A stretch of DNA of 64,000 nucleotides from Lachnospiraceae bacterium (GTDB lineage Bacteria > Bacillota > Clostridia > Lachnospirales > Lachnospiraceae). The position numbers and the translations under genes are program-made. Where the stretch lies: NCBI GenBank assembly GCA_902363835.1, contig CABJBM010000006.1, positions 62,001 through 126,000 of the forward strand, given 5' to 3'. The notes beneath the pieces were generated by a model. It did no database searches. It was given only the letters and a program-made list of their open reading frames with translations, and was not told the origin of the DNA. Shown one piece after another: positions 10,445 through 19,265 of the stretch (positions within the stretch are counted from its first letter, which is position 1; each line of letters starts with the position of its first letter).

Positions 10445-11020
10445 CTATATTTTTAAATGTGGAATTGCCACTTGCTCATCGTACAGAAATAGGTTATATT
10501 TTAAAAGTTCAGAATTTACAAGAGGTTTTGTCAACGTAATTGCTGCAATATTCTCATGCGAGAGAGTGCCCATAAGTAACTCCCCTTCTTTGCTGAAAAA
10601 GCATAAGTCCTGTGGAAGATGCAGTAAATCTCCATTTTTATCTCTGAGTGTAATATTAGAGATATATTTAGATAATTTTTTTATTGCAAGTTCACCGAAA
10701 TAATACACAATTACACGATAAAAATGCTCATGCTTATGTTCATCAGGAACTTTCGGGCGTAAAAACCACTCCTCTGGATTAAATTGAGTTTTCTTGTACG
10801 ATTTTAACTCATTTATTAATAATTGATACTGTAAATCTTTTGAAAACTGCAATTCCTTAAGATTCGGATTTTCACCATTTTCATCACATGCAAAAATACC
10901 TTCCTCACTTAAAGTAAAATATGCAATGTCTTTGATATTAGATAATACATATGATAAAGAAATACAATTCCCTTTAGAAGTAAAATATAGCAATAAAATC
11001 ACGTATAATCCAATTATCAT
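10445..11020 (-). CDS. Hypothetical protein, possibly cut at its 5' end by IS110 debris
   Basis: 191 residues with no domain I recognise. A hydrophobic start (MIIGLYVILLLYF) is followed by a soluble, charged, mixed alpha/beta body. The gene ends before a perfect terminator, which suggests it was once expressed. Its start codon lies within 3 bases of the beginning of the truncated IS110 reading on the other strand, and the start lacks a good ribosome-binding site, so the real N-terminus may have been replaced or removed by the insertion. The first 15-20 residues may be an artefact of the junction. Function unknown. Confidence 0.5.
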   Translation of the reverse strand: MIIGLYVILLLYFTSKGNCISLSYVLSNIKDIAYFTLSEEGIFACDENGENPNLKELQFSKDLQYQLLINELKSYKKTQFNPEEWFLRPKVPDEHKHEHFYRVIVYYFGELAIKKLSKYISNITLRDKNGDLLHLPQDLCFFSKEGELLMGTLSHENIAAITLTKPLVNSELLKYNLFLYDEQVAIPHLKI

Positions 11021-11022
11021 AG

Positions 11023-12066
11023 ATGGTAATTGGATTTTTCCTTTCTCCCAGATTCTCTGGGCATTTTAATCCATCTCTGATATATTTTGAAAAGGCACTC
11101 CAACTCTTCCTTGAAAATGCCAACCACAGCTTCATAGAAATTAATCCAGTTCTCATCAAGGAATACAAGAAATCCACATCTCTAAGGCGAACCAAGACCG
11201 ACTCTGTTGACTGCGAATCAATAGCCCGGTGGTTAATGACTGTTGACTACAAACCCCATTCAAAAGGATTTTACCACGCTTATTCCTTAAAGTCATTAAC
11301 TCGTTTACGTGATAGGTTAGTTCGGCAGCATTCTTTTTATCTTGTAAAGATTACCAATGTGCTGGATCACACCTTTCCTGAATTCAAGCATTTCTTTCAT
11401 GAGCGTTTATCTAAGACCGCTCTGTATCTGCTTGAAAACTACGGGTCCGCTGAAAAGATGGCAAGAATGAATTCCGCCTCCTATGAGAAACTCCGCTCTT
11501 TATCAAGGGGTAAATTTTCTCCCCAGCAATTCATTCGGTTAAAGGAGCTTGCCGCCAATACTGTCGGTGTAAACAACTCTATCTTTGATGTGGAACTGAA
11601 CAGCTTGCTCACCTTGTACAAGTCTCTCGTAAAAGAAATTGGCACGCTTGAAACAGAAATTGATAAGTTAATTGAAGAAGTACGCCCTCACTATATGTCT
11701 GTTCCTGGCATTGGAGCTATATCTGCAGCCGTCATTTATTCTGAGTACGGAGATATATCAAACTTCTCAACGCCAGCTCAGATGCTCGCTTTTGCAGGTA
11801 TCGAACCAGGTGTAAACGATTCCGGAACAGAATCACACGGAGGACGGATGGTGAAACATGGCTCATCGGGGCTCCGATATGTCCTACTCAATTGCTGCCT
11901 TCCTTTAATCCGTTTTGATATGACATTCGCCACTTACTATGCGAAAAAACGGGGAAAAGGCAAGCCCCACAGGGTTGCTATCACTCATGTGGCAAAGAAA
12001 CTTGTCAGGATCATCTACGCATTGGAGAAGCAAGGGGTAGACTATAACGCTCAGAAGCTTCGCTAA
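11023..12066 (+). pseudogene. 5'-truncated IS110-family transposase
   Basis: 347 codons. The DEDD-domain part survives from SFIEINPVLIKEY and SLRRTKTDSVD (the Asp pair of the RuvC-like site), and the C-terminal Transposase_20 part is intact (VPGIGAISAAVIYSEYGDIS, FAGIEPGVNDSG, GGRMVKHGSSGLRY). A full IS110 transposase has roughly 50-70 more N-terminal residues holding the first catalytic Asp and the Glu of an EATGHY-like motif; here these are replaced by unrelated sequence right after an in-frame TAG. The first residues in this reading (MVIGFFLSPRF) are therefore not native. Probably inactive in cis; a complete copy elsewhere in the genome could be its source. Confidence 0.8.
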
Positions 12067-12093
12067 TATATATCTTCCCAAAAAGAATCCGTT

Positions 12094-12121
12094 CCATCTG
12101 AAATATAACGTTTTCAGATGG
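12094..12121 (+). terminator. Hairpin after the IS110-like transposase
   Basis: CCATCTGAAA (12094-12103) pairs with TTTCAGATGG (12112-12121) around an 8-base loop, followed by a T/G-rich tail. May terminate transposase transcription or be an element-end structure. Confidence 0.5.
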
Positions 12122-12227
12122 TTTGTTTGCCATACCCTTTTTTATCTTTAAACAAAAAATTTCTAAAAACCCCTTGACTATTTATAGTTTGCCACCTCTT
12201 AATCTGTATACCAACAATGTGCATTAG

Positions 12228-13085
12228 GTCAATTTCCCCGGGACAGATCTTTTTGCCTCGTTTCAACATAAATCTGAATTTGGAATTATTAGCATACGGA
12301 TTATATCTTTTGCTTTCGTACTACTGATGTATGGCTTTAAACATGTAAAAAACGAGTATCCACTTCCTTTCATTTATTGGATAAGTTTGGTTCTGGTTCC
12401 TTTTGGAACCCTTATTTTACTTCTTATTATTTTCTCTGATAACTCGGTACCATCCATTTATATCACTGCAAGCATTGGCATTGTTTTCATAATCAATATT
12501 GTGACCTTTTATCTGTACGACCGTATTTCTAATTTCATGCTTGAACAAATGAACAGGCGGCTGGTCGAAGAACAGAACAAATATTATGAACACCAGATTG
12601 AACTGATGAAAACGTCGCTGGAAAATATAAAGATCTTCCGGCATGATTTAAAGAACAAATTGTCACCAATCTATAATCTTGCAGTCTCAGGAAGAAACCA
12701 GGAATTAATTGAACGAATATCAGAATTAACCGAAACATGCTGCGGAAATTACGGACAGATTATATCCGGCAACAGTGACTTAGACAGCATAATAAATTTC
12801 AAATTACAGCGTGCAGAAAAAGAAAACATTAAGGTGTCCACAAAAATTATAGTGCCTGCCAAGCTTGCTCCTCTTGAGGACGAAAATAAGCGGCTGGATG
12901 AAAAAGAACAACGTATCCTTAAAAGACGTACAAATACTGTTCTGCTTATTTTGACAATCATAATTTTGTTTGTAAATTTCATTGGGCAATTTCCTTTTTC
13001 TATCTGCATCACTATGTCAATATGTACCTCTGCATTTATGCTTATATTGGGAAAAATAAAATACATATTTAAACAGCTTAAATAA
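12228..13085 (+). pseudogene. Chimeric remnant: AgrC-like sensor kinase front joined to AgrB-like C-terminus
   Basis: The frame is open from 12228, after a TAG; the first ATG is at 12327 (252 codons from there). The front part reads as transmembrane helices, then a coiled linker and an AgrC-type phosphoacceptor helix (KIFRHDLKNKLSPIYNLAV; His in FRHDLKN) and a dimerisation region (GNSDLDSIINFKLQRAEKEN). Where the GHKL ATPase should begin, after VPAK (about 12860), the sequence switches to LAPLEDENKRLDEKEQRILK plus two hydrophobic helices, which resembles the C-terminal end of AgrB-type peptide-processing proteases. The ATPase domain and the N-terminal receptor helices are both missing. The switch falls at AAGCTTGC (12861-12868), a possible microhomology. 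Non-functional as a kinase; no agrD or agrA is nearby. Confidence 0.6.
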
Positions 13086-13132
13086 GCTTTCTCTTCCTCA
13101 GTTCCTCTTCCCCCTCTTTACAATCCGGAAAA

Positions 13133-13160
13133 GGGAGAAATCAGCCACCTGATTTCCCCC
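13133..13160 (-). terminator. Terminator of the leftward prsA-like / small membrane protein genes
   Basis: GGGAGAAATCAG (13133-13144), loop CCAC, CTGATTTCCCCC (13149-13160). On the minus strand it ends in TTTTCC just after the stop at 13167. Confidence 0.65.
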
Positions 13161-13166
13161 TTCCCC

Positions 13167-13400
13167 TCATTGTGATTCCCCCATGGTCTCCGGCATCACT
13201 TCCCGGCTGGTTTCCAGAAGAGAATCAGTGGTTTTACTGCCCTCCCAGTACCGGTATCCAAACACGCCGCCTGCCGCCAGGCCGCCGATCAGAAACAGGG
13301 CAAGTAAAAACCGCAAAACCCCCATAAGGATCTCCCGCCTGCGGTTTCTTCTGCGCCTGCGGCTGCGCCCTCTCATTCTATCATATTCTTCCGGCTTCAT
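13167..13400 (-). CDS. Small basic single-pass membrane protein, unknown function
   Basis: 77 residues. A very basic cytoplasmic head (RGRSRRRRRNRRRE) precedes one transmembrane helix (LMGVLRFLLALFLIGGLAAGG) and a short acidic outer tail. No family recognised. It follows the parvulin-like lipoprotein gene by 29 bases and precedes a terminator, so it is the last gene of that transcription unit. The codon use and clear positive-inside topology favour a real gene. Confidence 0.6.
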   Translation of the reverse strand: MKPEEYDRMRGRSRRRRRNRRREILMGVLRFLLALFLIGGLAAGGVFGYRYWEGSKTTDSLLETSREVMPETMGESQ

Positions 13401-13429
13401 CTGTGGTTTCCCCCATCCTTCTCCTTTGG

Positions 13430-14401
13430 TTAATCAGAAAAATACTTCCTGTAAATTTCAAAAAAGTTCGTGGTAGTTGTCCTGTCATCCTTGGAAAATT
13501 TTACATCCTTCCATATCTCATTGCTGAAGGTAATAGGATTTTCTAGCTTAAACTGGGAATAGATCTGATCAAAGACTTCCTTCTTCCGTTTCCGGTACAG
13601 TCCGGCTTTCCGTTCCTGAGTGGCAGCCTCATCATAATCATTCACACACCGTATGATATAGTATTTGCCCTTATCCTCCACAACCTGGCTGATCTGGCCT
13701 GCGGAAAGGGAGAAGGCGGCCTCCTCATAGGGCCCTGGATTCTCCCCTCTTCCCACTTGTCGTTCAATGGCTCCGTCCTCTGAATATTCCCTGGCAAGTG
13801 CGGAAAAGTCAGCACCCTCGGCTCCTGCCTTTAAAAGTACATCTCCTGCCTCAGTTCCATCAGACATAACGATCTGCTCCACCACGATCACCTTGGCTTC
13901 ACTGTCACTGATCTCCAGATTCATATCCTTTGTCAGTTCGTCGACCACCTTATTGGACAGGTAATATTCCTCATACATGGTCCTCACATCCTCTTCCGTG
14001 GCCCCCATGTAAGAGATATCTTCCTTTGTCAGGGAAGCAAAATATTCATCCGACGCCTTGCGCACCTCTTCTTTTTCAGCACTGGTCAGAACAACCCCCT
14101 TATTCCGGGCAAGGAGATTCATCATTTTCATTTCCTGAAGAAACTCCCTTACCTGATCCACCAGATAAGTTTCAAAGGTCTGTCCGTCAGGTAAATCCAC
14201 TCCCCAGATCTGGCTGGTATAAATCTGCTGATACCGGTTCCTTTCTGTAGCCACGATCACCATGGATTGAGGCAGCGTATATGCCTTTGTTGTCAAAGTC
14301 TCAGAAACAAGGGGAATATCGGTCCTGCAACCGGACAGCAGGGTAATGGCCGCTGCAGCAGCCAGAAGAACCCTTCCCACAATCTCAAGTTGACTTCTCA
14401 T
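13430..14401 (-). CDS. PrsA-like peptidyl-prolyl isomerase lipoprotein (parvulin family)
   Basis: 323 residues. The signal peptide ends in a lipobox (LLSGC), so the protein should be lipid-anchored outside the membrane. A SurA-like helical region (about 60-190) is followed by a parvulin rotamase domain (about 190-280: VVEQIVMSDGTEAGDVLLKA, FSALAREYSED, GGRGEN-like turn, FSLSAGQISQVVEDKGKYYI). It probably helps secreted proteins fold. The ATG at 14401 is chosen for its GAGGGAGG; a GTG at 14419 would add six residues. It is followed by a small membrane protein and preceded by the HAD phosphatase. PpiC/PrsA family is firm, client proteins unknown. Confidence 0.85.
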   Translation of the reverse strand: MRSQLEIVGRVLLAAAAAITLLSGCRTDIPLVSETLTTKAYTLPQSMVIVATERNRYQQIYTSQIWGVDLPDGQTFETYLVDQVREFLQEMKMMNLLARNKGVVLTSAEKEEVRKASDEYFASLTKEDISYMGATEEDVRTMYEEYYLSNKVVDELTKDMNLEISDSEAKVIVVEQIVMSDGTEAGDVLLKAGAEGADFSALAREYSEDGAIERQVGRGENPGPYEEAAFSLSAGQISQVVEDKGKYYIIRCVNDYDEAATQERKAGLYRKRKKEVFDQIYSQFKLENPITFSNEIWKDVKFSKDDRTTTTNFFEIYRKYFSD

Positions 14402-14424
14402 GAGCCTCCCTCTTTCCACACTGC

Positions 14425-15207
14425 CTAAAGCAGCTTCAGTATTTTCAATACCCCGTCGTTTACGTTGGTATCCGCCTGAAATCTGGCAACAGCCTTTACT
14501 TCTTCCCTGGCATTTCCTACTGCAAAGCTGTAATACGCCTGTTTTAGCATCTCAACGTCATTTAGCTGGTCGCCAAAAGCCATAGTCTCCTCCGGCTTGA
14601 TCCCCAGACTGTCCTGAAGAAGCTTCACAGCCTGTCCTTTATTAATTCCGGGTTTCATGCAGTCCATCCACATGTCTCCCGCTATGGTTATTTTAAGACG
14701 ATCTCTATACTTTTCTCTCAGGCTTCTGGTATGAGCCTCCACATCAGTTTTGCGGTATACGGAGACCTTTATGAACTCAGATTCCACCTTGGTCAAATCC
14801 TCTACCCTTTTTACATGGAACCGGTAGCCGTTTATGATCCAGTCCAGAAATTCGTCATCTTTTGTTTCCGTATAAATCACATCAGGTCCACAGATCATAA
14901 GATCAAGCCCATCCATGTTCCTCACATCCTGAACCACATCCATGACTGTCTGGCGCTCAATGGTGTTGATAAACAGGCTCCTTCCATGGCAGCCCACATA
15001 AGCCCCGTTATCAGAAAGGTAAAATACCTTTTCCTTAATGGGTTCAAATATGGATTCTATGCTGAGCCACTGGCGTCCGCTGGCCGCGGCAAACTGGATT
15101 CCCCTTGCCCGCAGCTTTAAAATCACATCATAAAGTTCAGGATTCAGCTCGTGGCTTCCATCCGTCACCAGAGTCCCGTCAATATCCGATGCAATCAGTT
15201 TAATCAT
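14425..15207 (-). CDS. Cof-type HAD-superfamily phosphatase
   Basis: 260 residues. Motif I DIDGTLV with both catalytic aspartates near the N-terminus, motif II ASGR, a conserved Lys in the cap-linked region (GINKGQAV) and motif IV FGDQLNDVEML identify the Cof subfamily (HAD type IIB, large C2 cap). Members dephosphorylate sugar phosphates, FMN or other small phosphates; the substrate cannot be read here. Its ATG overlaps the stop of maf (ATGA), showing translational coupling. The product is cytoplasmic. Confidence 0.9.
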   Translation of the reverse strand: MIKLIASDIDGTLVTDGSHELNPELYDVILKLRARGIQFAAASGRQWLSIESIFEPIKEKVFYLSDNGAYVGCHGRSLFINTIERQTVMDVVQDVRNMDGLDLMICGPDVIYTETKDDEFLDWIINGYRFHVKRVEDLTKVESEFIKVSVYRKTDVEAHTRSLREKYRDRLKITIAGDMWMDCMKPGINKGQAVKLLQDSLGIKPEETMAFGDQLNDVEMLKQAYYSFAVGNAREEVKAVARFQADTNVNDGVLKILKLL

Positions 15208-15800
15208 TCCATAACCTCCTGTTCAAACATCTGCTTTATCTCCTGGTACACACGTCCTACAGGTAATCCTACTACATTATTATAATCGCCGTCAATTCCT
15301 TTAATAAAAGCCGCGAATTTTCCCTGTATCCCATAAGCCCCTGCTTTGTCCATTGGCTCTGTTCCGTCTGCATAGGCTTTGATTTCTTCATCAGTCATAG
15401 GATATAAGTGAACATCGGTTTTTTCCACAAATGTCCTGACCTTATTCCCCTTTTCTCCACAATACACCAGGGTGACCCCTGTGTATACCTGATGCGTCCT
15501 TCCTTGTATCAGGGAGATCATCCGGTAAGCCTCCTGGTGGCTGGCCGGCTTTCCCAAAATCTCACCGCCTGCCGCAACTACCGTATCCGCACCCATGACA
15601 CAGGTCCCTGCCTTCTGGCGGCATGCAACGTCTTCCGCTTTTTGGCGGGACAGCTCCATCACCGCTTCCTTAGGCACATCTGTGGTAATCATCTCTTCTA
15701 TGGTACTGGGTACAATTTCCGGGGTTATCCCAATCTGAGCCAGAAGCTCCCTCCTTCTTGGTGAGGCAGAAGCCAGCACCAGTTTTTCTATCCTATCCAT
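15204..15800 (-). CDS. maf: Maf-like nucleoside triphosphate pyrophosphatase
   Basis: 198 residues from the ATG at 15800, which follows GGAGGTTAGG; a longer in-frame reading to 15878 lacks support. The family signature is complete: LASASPRRRELLAQIG at the start, GADTVVAAGGEILGKP in the middle, VEKTDVHLYPMTDEEI, and KAGAYGIQGKFAAFI with GDYNNVVGLPV near the end. Maf enzymes hydrolyse dTTP, UTP and modified nucleotides, acting as house-cleaning enzymes and affecting septum formation in Bacillus. It is coupled to the downstream HAD phosphatase by a 4-base overlap. Confidence 0.92.
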   Translation of the reverse strand: MDRIEKLVLASASPRRRELLAQIGITPEIVPSTIEEMITTDVPKEAVMELSRQKAEDVACRQKAGTCVMGADTVVAAGGEILGKPASHQEAYRMISLIQGRTHQVYTGVTLVYCGEKGNKVRTFVEKTDVHLYPMTDEEIKAYADGTEPMDKAGAYGIQGKFAAFIKGIDGDYNNVVGLPVGRVYQEIKQMFEQEVME

Positions 15801-15881
15801 TCCTAACCTCCATGTCACTCGTTCAGACTTTATCATATAAAATAGCAAATAAGCGGGACCCATATCGAATCCCGCCACTCA

Positions 15882-16445
15882 TCAATATACTTTCAAACGC
15901 CCGATCATAGACGTGTCATCATCTTCGCAGTCAGCCCGAAGCTGTATTCTCATGGTATATATAAAATCAGCCATATAGAAAATCAAAACGCTTATTGCCA
16001 CCAACCGTTCAAAATTCTCAGGTATCATTCCCGCCATCTGATTGACAAATCCGTTTAGGAAACGGAAATAAAAAATCCCCAGAAATCCCCATGCAATACT
16101 GCTTTCCAGACAAATAATCCCTTTGTAATTAAACAGCTTTTGACTGTAATCCCACCAAAATGAACCGAACAGCTTTATCATCATATGCGCCGTTACAAGC
16201 TCCATAAAGGTGGCCATTACCATTGCAGCAAAGTAAAGATGAAGCGGATTGCCTGCAATGGGCTTAAGCAGAATCATCGCTCCCATGGCTCCAAATCCAT
16301 AAATAATGCAGAATGGTCCATGACCAAATCCACGATTCAGCACAGGCCTTTTATTCTCATAACTGAGTACGGCACATTCAAGAAGGTATCCCATAAAGCT
16401 GAACAGGAAAAAACAGTTTATACTATGATAAATTGACATATCCAT
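15882..16445 (-). CDS. CmpB-type putative ABC-transporter membrane protein (PF06541-like)
   Basis: 187 residues with about five hydrophobic segments. The family hallmark NRGFGHGPFCIIYGFGAMG is present, preceded by FMGYLLECAVLSYENKRPV and followed by FMELVTAH. The protein is a small integral membrane protein of unknown biochemical role, common in clostridia and annotated as a type IV ABC-transporter family. The ATG follows GGAGG by 4 bases. No ATPase gene adjoins it, so transport function is not supported by context. Confidence 0.8.
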   Translation of the reverse strand: MDMSIYHSINCFFLFSFMGYLLECAVLSYENKRPVLNRGFGHGPFCIIYGFGAMGAMILLKPIAGNPLHLYFAAMVMATFMELVTAHMMIKLFGSFWWDYSQKLFNYKGIICLESSIAWGFLGIFYFRFLNGFVNQMAGMIPENFERLVAISVLIFYMADFIYTMRIQLRADCEDDDTSMIGRLKVY

Positions 16446-16642
16446 TTTACCTCCAATTTTAACAATTTTTAAACTTGTTAAAGTATAATATGGATATCTT
16501 AAGAAATCAAGGACTATTTTCTTACGATTCCCAGAAAACTTTCTTCTTTATTCCCGTGGATGCAACAAACCAAAGCCAAACCCGCATGACCTTGGAAAAG
16601 CCCACGGGGCCAAATACCCGGAGGCCTTCTGCTGGTATCTGA

Positions 16643-17101
16643 CTAATAAAACTGGGCGATAAAAAGTGCCAGCAAGATCCCTAAAATTGCCCCTGCAGCT
16701 ACCTGGAGAGGGGTATGTCCCACATACTCCTTGAGCTTTTCCTGTAATATTTCTCCGCTGAGCTCAAATGGATTTTCCAACAGAATGCTGTTTAACAGCT
16801 TAGCCTGTTTTCCTGTTTCCCTGCGCACTCCCATGGCATCGTACATAACCACCATGGAAAGGACAAAACAGACCGCAAACTCAAAAGAACCGACGCCATA
16901 ACGGTACATGGCGGCGGTCGTTAAAGCACATACCGTAGAGGAATGGGAACTGGGCATCCCCCCAGATCCCACAAGCCTCTCCGGATTAAAGTTTTTGTTA
17001 AGGGCCAGATCAATGATCGTCTTTAAAACCTGTGCTACCAGCCAGCCGGCAACTGCAGTGATCAGGACCTGATTCCCAAGTAAATCTTCCCAAAATGTCA
17101 T
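16643..17101 (-). CDS. Divergent PAP2-family membrane protein (YuiD/DUF212)
   Basis: 152 residues from the ATG at 17101 (GGAGG 5 bases upstream). The DUF212 motif GSGGMPSSHSSTVCALTTA followed by VVMYDAMGVRRETGKQAK is intact; the His and Ser residues match an acid-phosphatase-type active site. Four or five membrane helices. Related proteins are presumed lipid or acidic phosphatases, but no substrate is established to my knowledge. It is immediately downstream of the HD hydrolase gene, with 13 bases between them. Confidence 0.88.
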   Translation of the reverse strand: MTFWEDLLGNQVLITAVAGWLVAQVLKTIIDLALNKNFNPERLVGSGGMPSSHSSTVCALTTAAMYRYGVGSFEFAVCFVLSMVVMYDAMGVRRETGKQAKLLNSILLENPFELSGEILQEKLKEYVGHTPLQVAAGAILGILLALFIAQFY

Positions 17102-17114
17102 GGTTTCCTCCGTC

Positions 17115-17684
17115 TTATGCAGCGCTTTTCTTTCCAAAACCGAATAAAATCCAACGCTTGATCCTGGCCATTGTTTCAATCAGGCCGCAAAATTTATCCG
17201 AATAAATGATCACCATTCCCTCCCGGCTCTTTGGGGGAATGGGAGTCAGCGGCCACATGTGGCGTAAAATCATATCTTTCTCTTTTTCTGTTAATTCAAA
17301 ATGTCTTACCGCATTGCTTAGTGCAGTCCGGGGATGAGTGAAACCATGGAAACGCTCCCCGGTTTCCCTTGCATGGGTATGCCAGTCATACAAGAACAAG
17401 TCATGAAGAAGGCCGGCTCTGGCAACCTCTGTATAATTCCAGCCCCGCCTTCTGCAAATGCAGTAGCCCATATAGGATACTTTAATGCAGTGGGCCTTGC
17501 AGGTAGTGTCTCCGTGCTGCATAAAGTTATCCATGGACTGAAATACCGGACTGTCTATAATATCCCTTACACAGTCCATATAATCGGGATCTTCACGGTA
17601 ATCTTCCCGCTCTACCCAGGAAGAATCTTCTGCCCATCGGATTGCTTCTTCTCTTTCTTCCCGGGTTAAATGTATATTTTCCAT
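17115..17684 (-). CDS. HD-domain hydrolase
   Basis: 189 residues from ATG 17684; a longer reading to 17741 would overlap glgA. HD-family metal ligands are visible: the first His in KAHCIKVSYMG, the HD pair in AGLLHDLFLYDWH, and a later conserved Asp in IIYSDKFCGL. The TPIPPKSREGMV and RHMWPLTPIP segments are typical of the clostridial HD proteins often annotated as predicted HD superfamily hydrolase. Substrate unknown (nucleotide or phosphate ester). It lies between glgA and the DUF212 gene in the same direction. Confidence 0.85.
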   Translation of the reverse strand: MENIHLTREEREEAIRWAEDSSWVEREDYREDPDYMDCVRDIIDSPVFQSMDNFMQHGDTTCKAHCIKVSYMGYCICRRRGWNYTEVARAGLLHDLFLYDWHTHARETGERFHGFTHPRTALSNAVRHFELTEKEKDMILRHMWPLTPIPPKSREGMVIIYSDKFCGLIETMARIKRWILFGFGKKSAA

Positions 17685-17722
17685 ACTTTGTTCAATCGCT
17701 TCTTTCCTTATAAATGAATTGC

Positions 17723-19168
17723 TTAATAGCCAATCAGCCAATCATAAAGTTCCTGATATTTCATGGCTGAAGTTTTCCATGAGTAATCCTTTGCCATGGC
17801 ACGGTCAATGATTTTATTCCACTCCCGCTTTTTATCGTAATAAACGATTTTGGCATACCGGAGGATCCCCAGCATCTCGTGAGCATTATAATTGGCAAAG
17901 GAAAAGCCGGTTCCACGGTTTTCAAACTCATTATATGGTTCCACCGTATCCTTTAAACCGCCGGTCTCCCGCACAATGGGTACGGTGCCGTACCGGAGAG
18001 CCATAAGCTGGCTTAAGCCACAGGGTTCAAACAGGGAGGGCATGAGGAAGGCATCACAGGCTGCATAAATCTTATGGGACATGGCCTCAGAATAATAAAT
18101 ATTGGCTGAAACCTTATCCTGGTATTTCCACGCATAATGGCGGAACATATTCTCATACCGATCTTCTCCGGTCCCGAGAATTACCAGCTGAATGTCATCC
18201 TGACACAACTCGTCGATCACGCACTGGATCAGATCCAGTCCTTTCTGGTCTGTCAGCCTTGAAACGATGCCGACCATAAACTTCTTCTCATCCTGATTCA
18301 GCCCCAGCTCCTGCTGCAAAGCCCGTTTATTCTTCACCTTTTCCTTACGGAAATTCTTTAAATTATAATTCTTTTCAATATACTGATCGGTTTCCGGATC
18401 GAATTCCTCATAATCAATGCCATTGACAATTCCCCTAAGGCTGCCCGCCCGTGCACGCATCAGGCCATCTAAGCCTTCCCCGTAAAACGGCATCTTGATT
18501 TCTTCCGCATAAGTATCACTGACCGTAGTGATGGCATCGGCGTAAACAATGCCGCCCTTTAACAGATTCCCATCTTTATAAGCCTCCAGCTTATCCGGAG
18601 TAAAATAGTAATCCGGCAGACAGGTAAACTTCTGTATGGTCTTAACATCCCATACGCCCTGAAACTTTAAATTGTGAATCGTAATCACGGATTTCATGTT
18701 CTGGAAAAATTCCCCTTCATGAAACCGGTCCTTTAGCAAGACAGGAATAAGGGCTGTCTGCCAGTCGTGACAATGGACCACATCCGGCTGAAACCCAATG
18801 ACTGGGAGAGCTGATAAGGCTGCTCTGGAAAAAAAGCAAAACTTTTCCAGATCATTGTACCAATCTCCATAAGGCTTGGAACCATCGTAATATTCTTCGT
18901 TATCAATGAAGTAAAAGGTAATTCCCTCATGGACATACTGAAGAATTCCAACATACTTACTCTGGCCCAGATAATCCATGTAAAAATGGTTTATATAGGT
19001 CATCTGGTTTCTCAGCTCTTCTTTGATGCACAGGTATTTGGGAATCATAACTCTTACATCAAAAAACTCTTTATCGAAGCACTTGGGAAGAGATCCCACA
19101 ACATCTGCGAGCCCACCTGTTTTAATAAAAGGTACTGCCTCTGATGCAACGAATAATATCTTCTTCAT
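17723..19168 (-). CDS. glgA: Glycogen synthase (ADP-glucose glucosyltransferase)
   Basis: 481 residues from the ATG at 19168 with GGGAGG upstream; the longer in-frame extension adds non-homologous residues. GT5 features: the ADP-glucose-binding KTGGLADVVGSLPK near residue 15, HCHDWQTALIP, TIHNLKFQG, GIVNGIDYEEFDP, VSRLTDQKGLDLI, and the C-terminal EPCGLSQLMALRYGTVPIVR with TGGLKDTV. It elongates alpha-1,4-glucan from ADP-glucose, the granulose reserve that clostridia deposit before sporulation. It is the first gene downstream of spo0A but separated by about 100 bases. No other glg gene is in the window. Confidence 0.95.
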   Translation of the reverse strand: MKKILFVASEAVPFIKTGGLADVVGSLPKCFDKEFFDVRVMIPKYLCIKEELRNQMTYINHFYMDYLGQSKYVGILQYVHEGITFYFIDNEEYYDGSKPYGDWYNDLEKFCFFSRAALSALPVIGFQPDVVHCHDWQTALIPVLLKDRFHEGEFFQNMKSVITIHNLKFQGVWDVKTIQKFTCLPDYYFTPDKLEAYKDGNLLKGGIVYADAITTVSDTYAEEIKMPFYGEGLDGLMRARAGSLRGIVNGIDYEEFDPETDQYIEKNYNLKNFRKEKVKNKRALQQELGLNQDEKKFMVGIVSRLTDQKGLDLIQCVIDELCQDDIQLVILGTGEDRYENMFRHYAWKYQDKVSANIYYSEAMSHKIYAACDAFLMPSLFEPCGLSQLMALRYGTVPIVRETGGLKDTVEPYNEFENRGTGFSFANYNAHEMLGILRYAKIVYYDKKREWNKIIDRAMAKDYSWKTSAMKYQELYDWLIGY

Positions 19169-19265
19169 CCAAAAACCTCCCTTATCCTTTTTCCCATGGG
19201 GCATTGTCAATTTTCCTTTAGTATACTTCATTTTAAGGAAATAAGGAAGTATTAAATTTTACAAA

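Larger units (their letters stand above)
11023..12200 (+). mobile_element. Partial IS110-like element
   Basis: Contains the truncated transposase and its 3' flank up to the TTGACTATTTATAG segment near 12175-12190. The left end, where IS110-group elements carry the bridge-RNA region, is absent. Boundaries are approximate because IS110 elements lack terminal inverted repeats. Confidence 0.55.
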
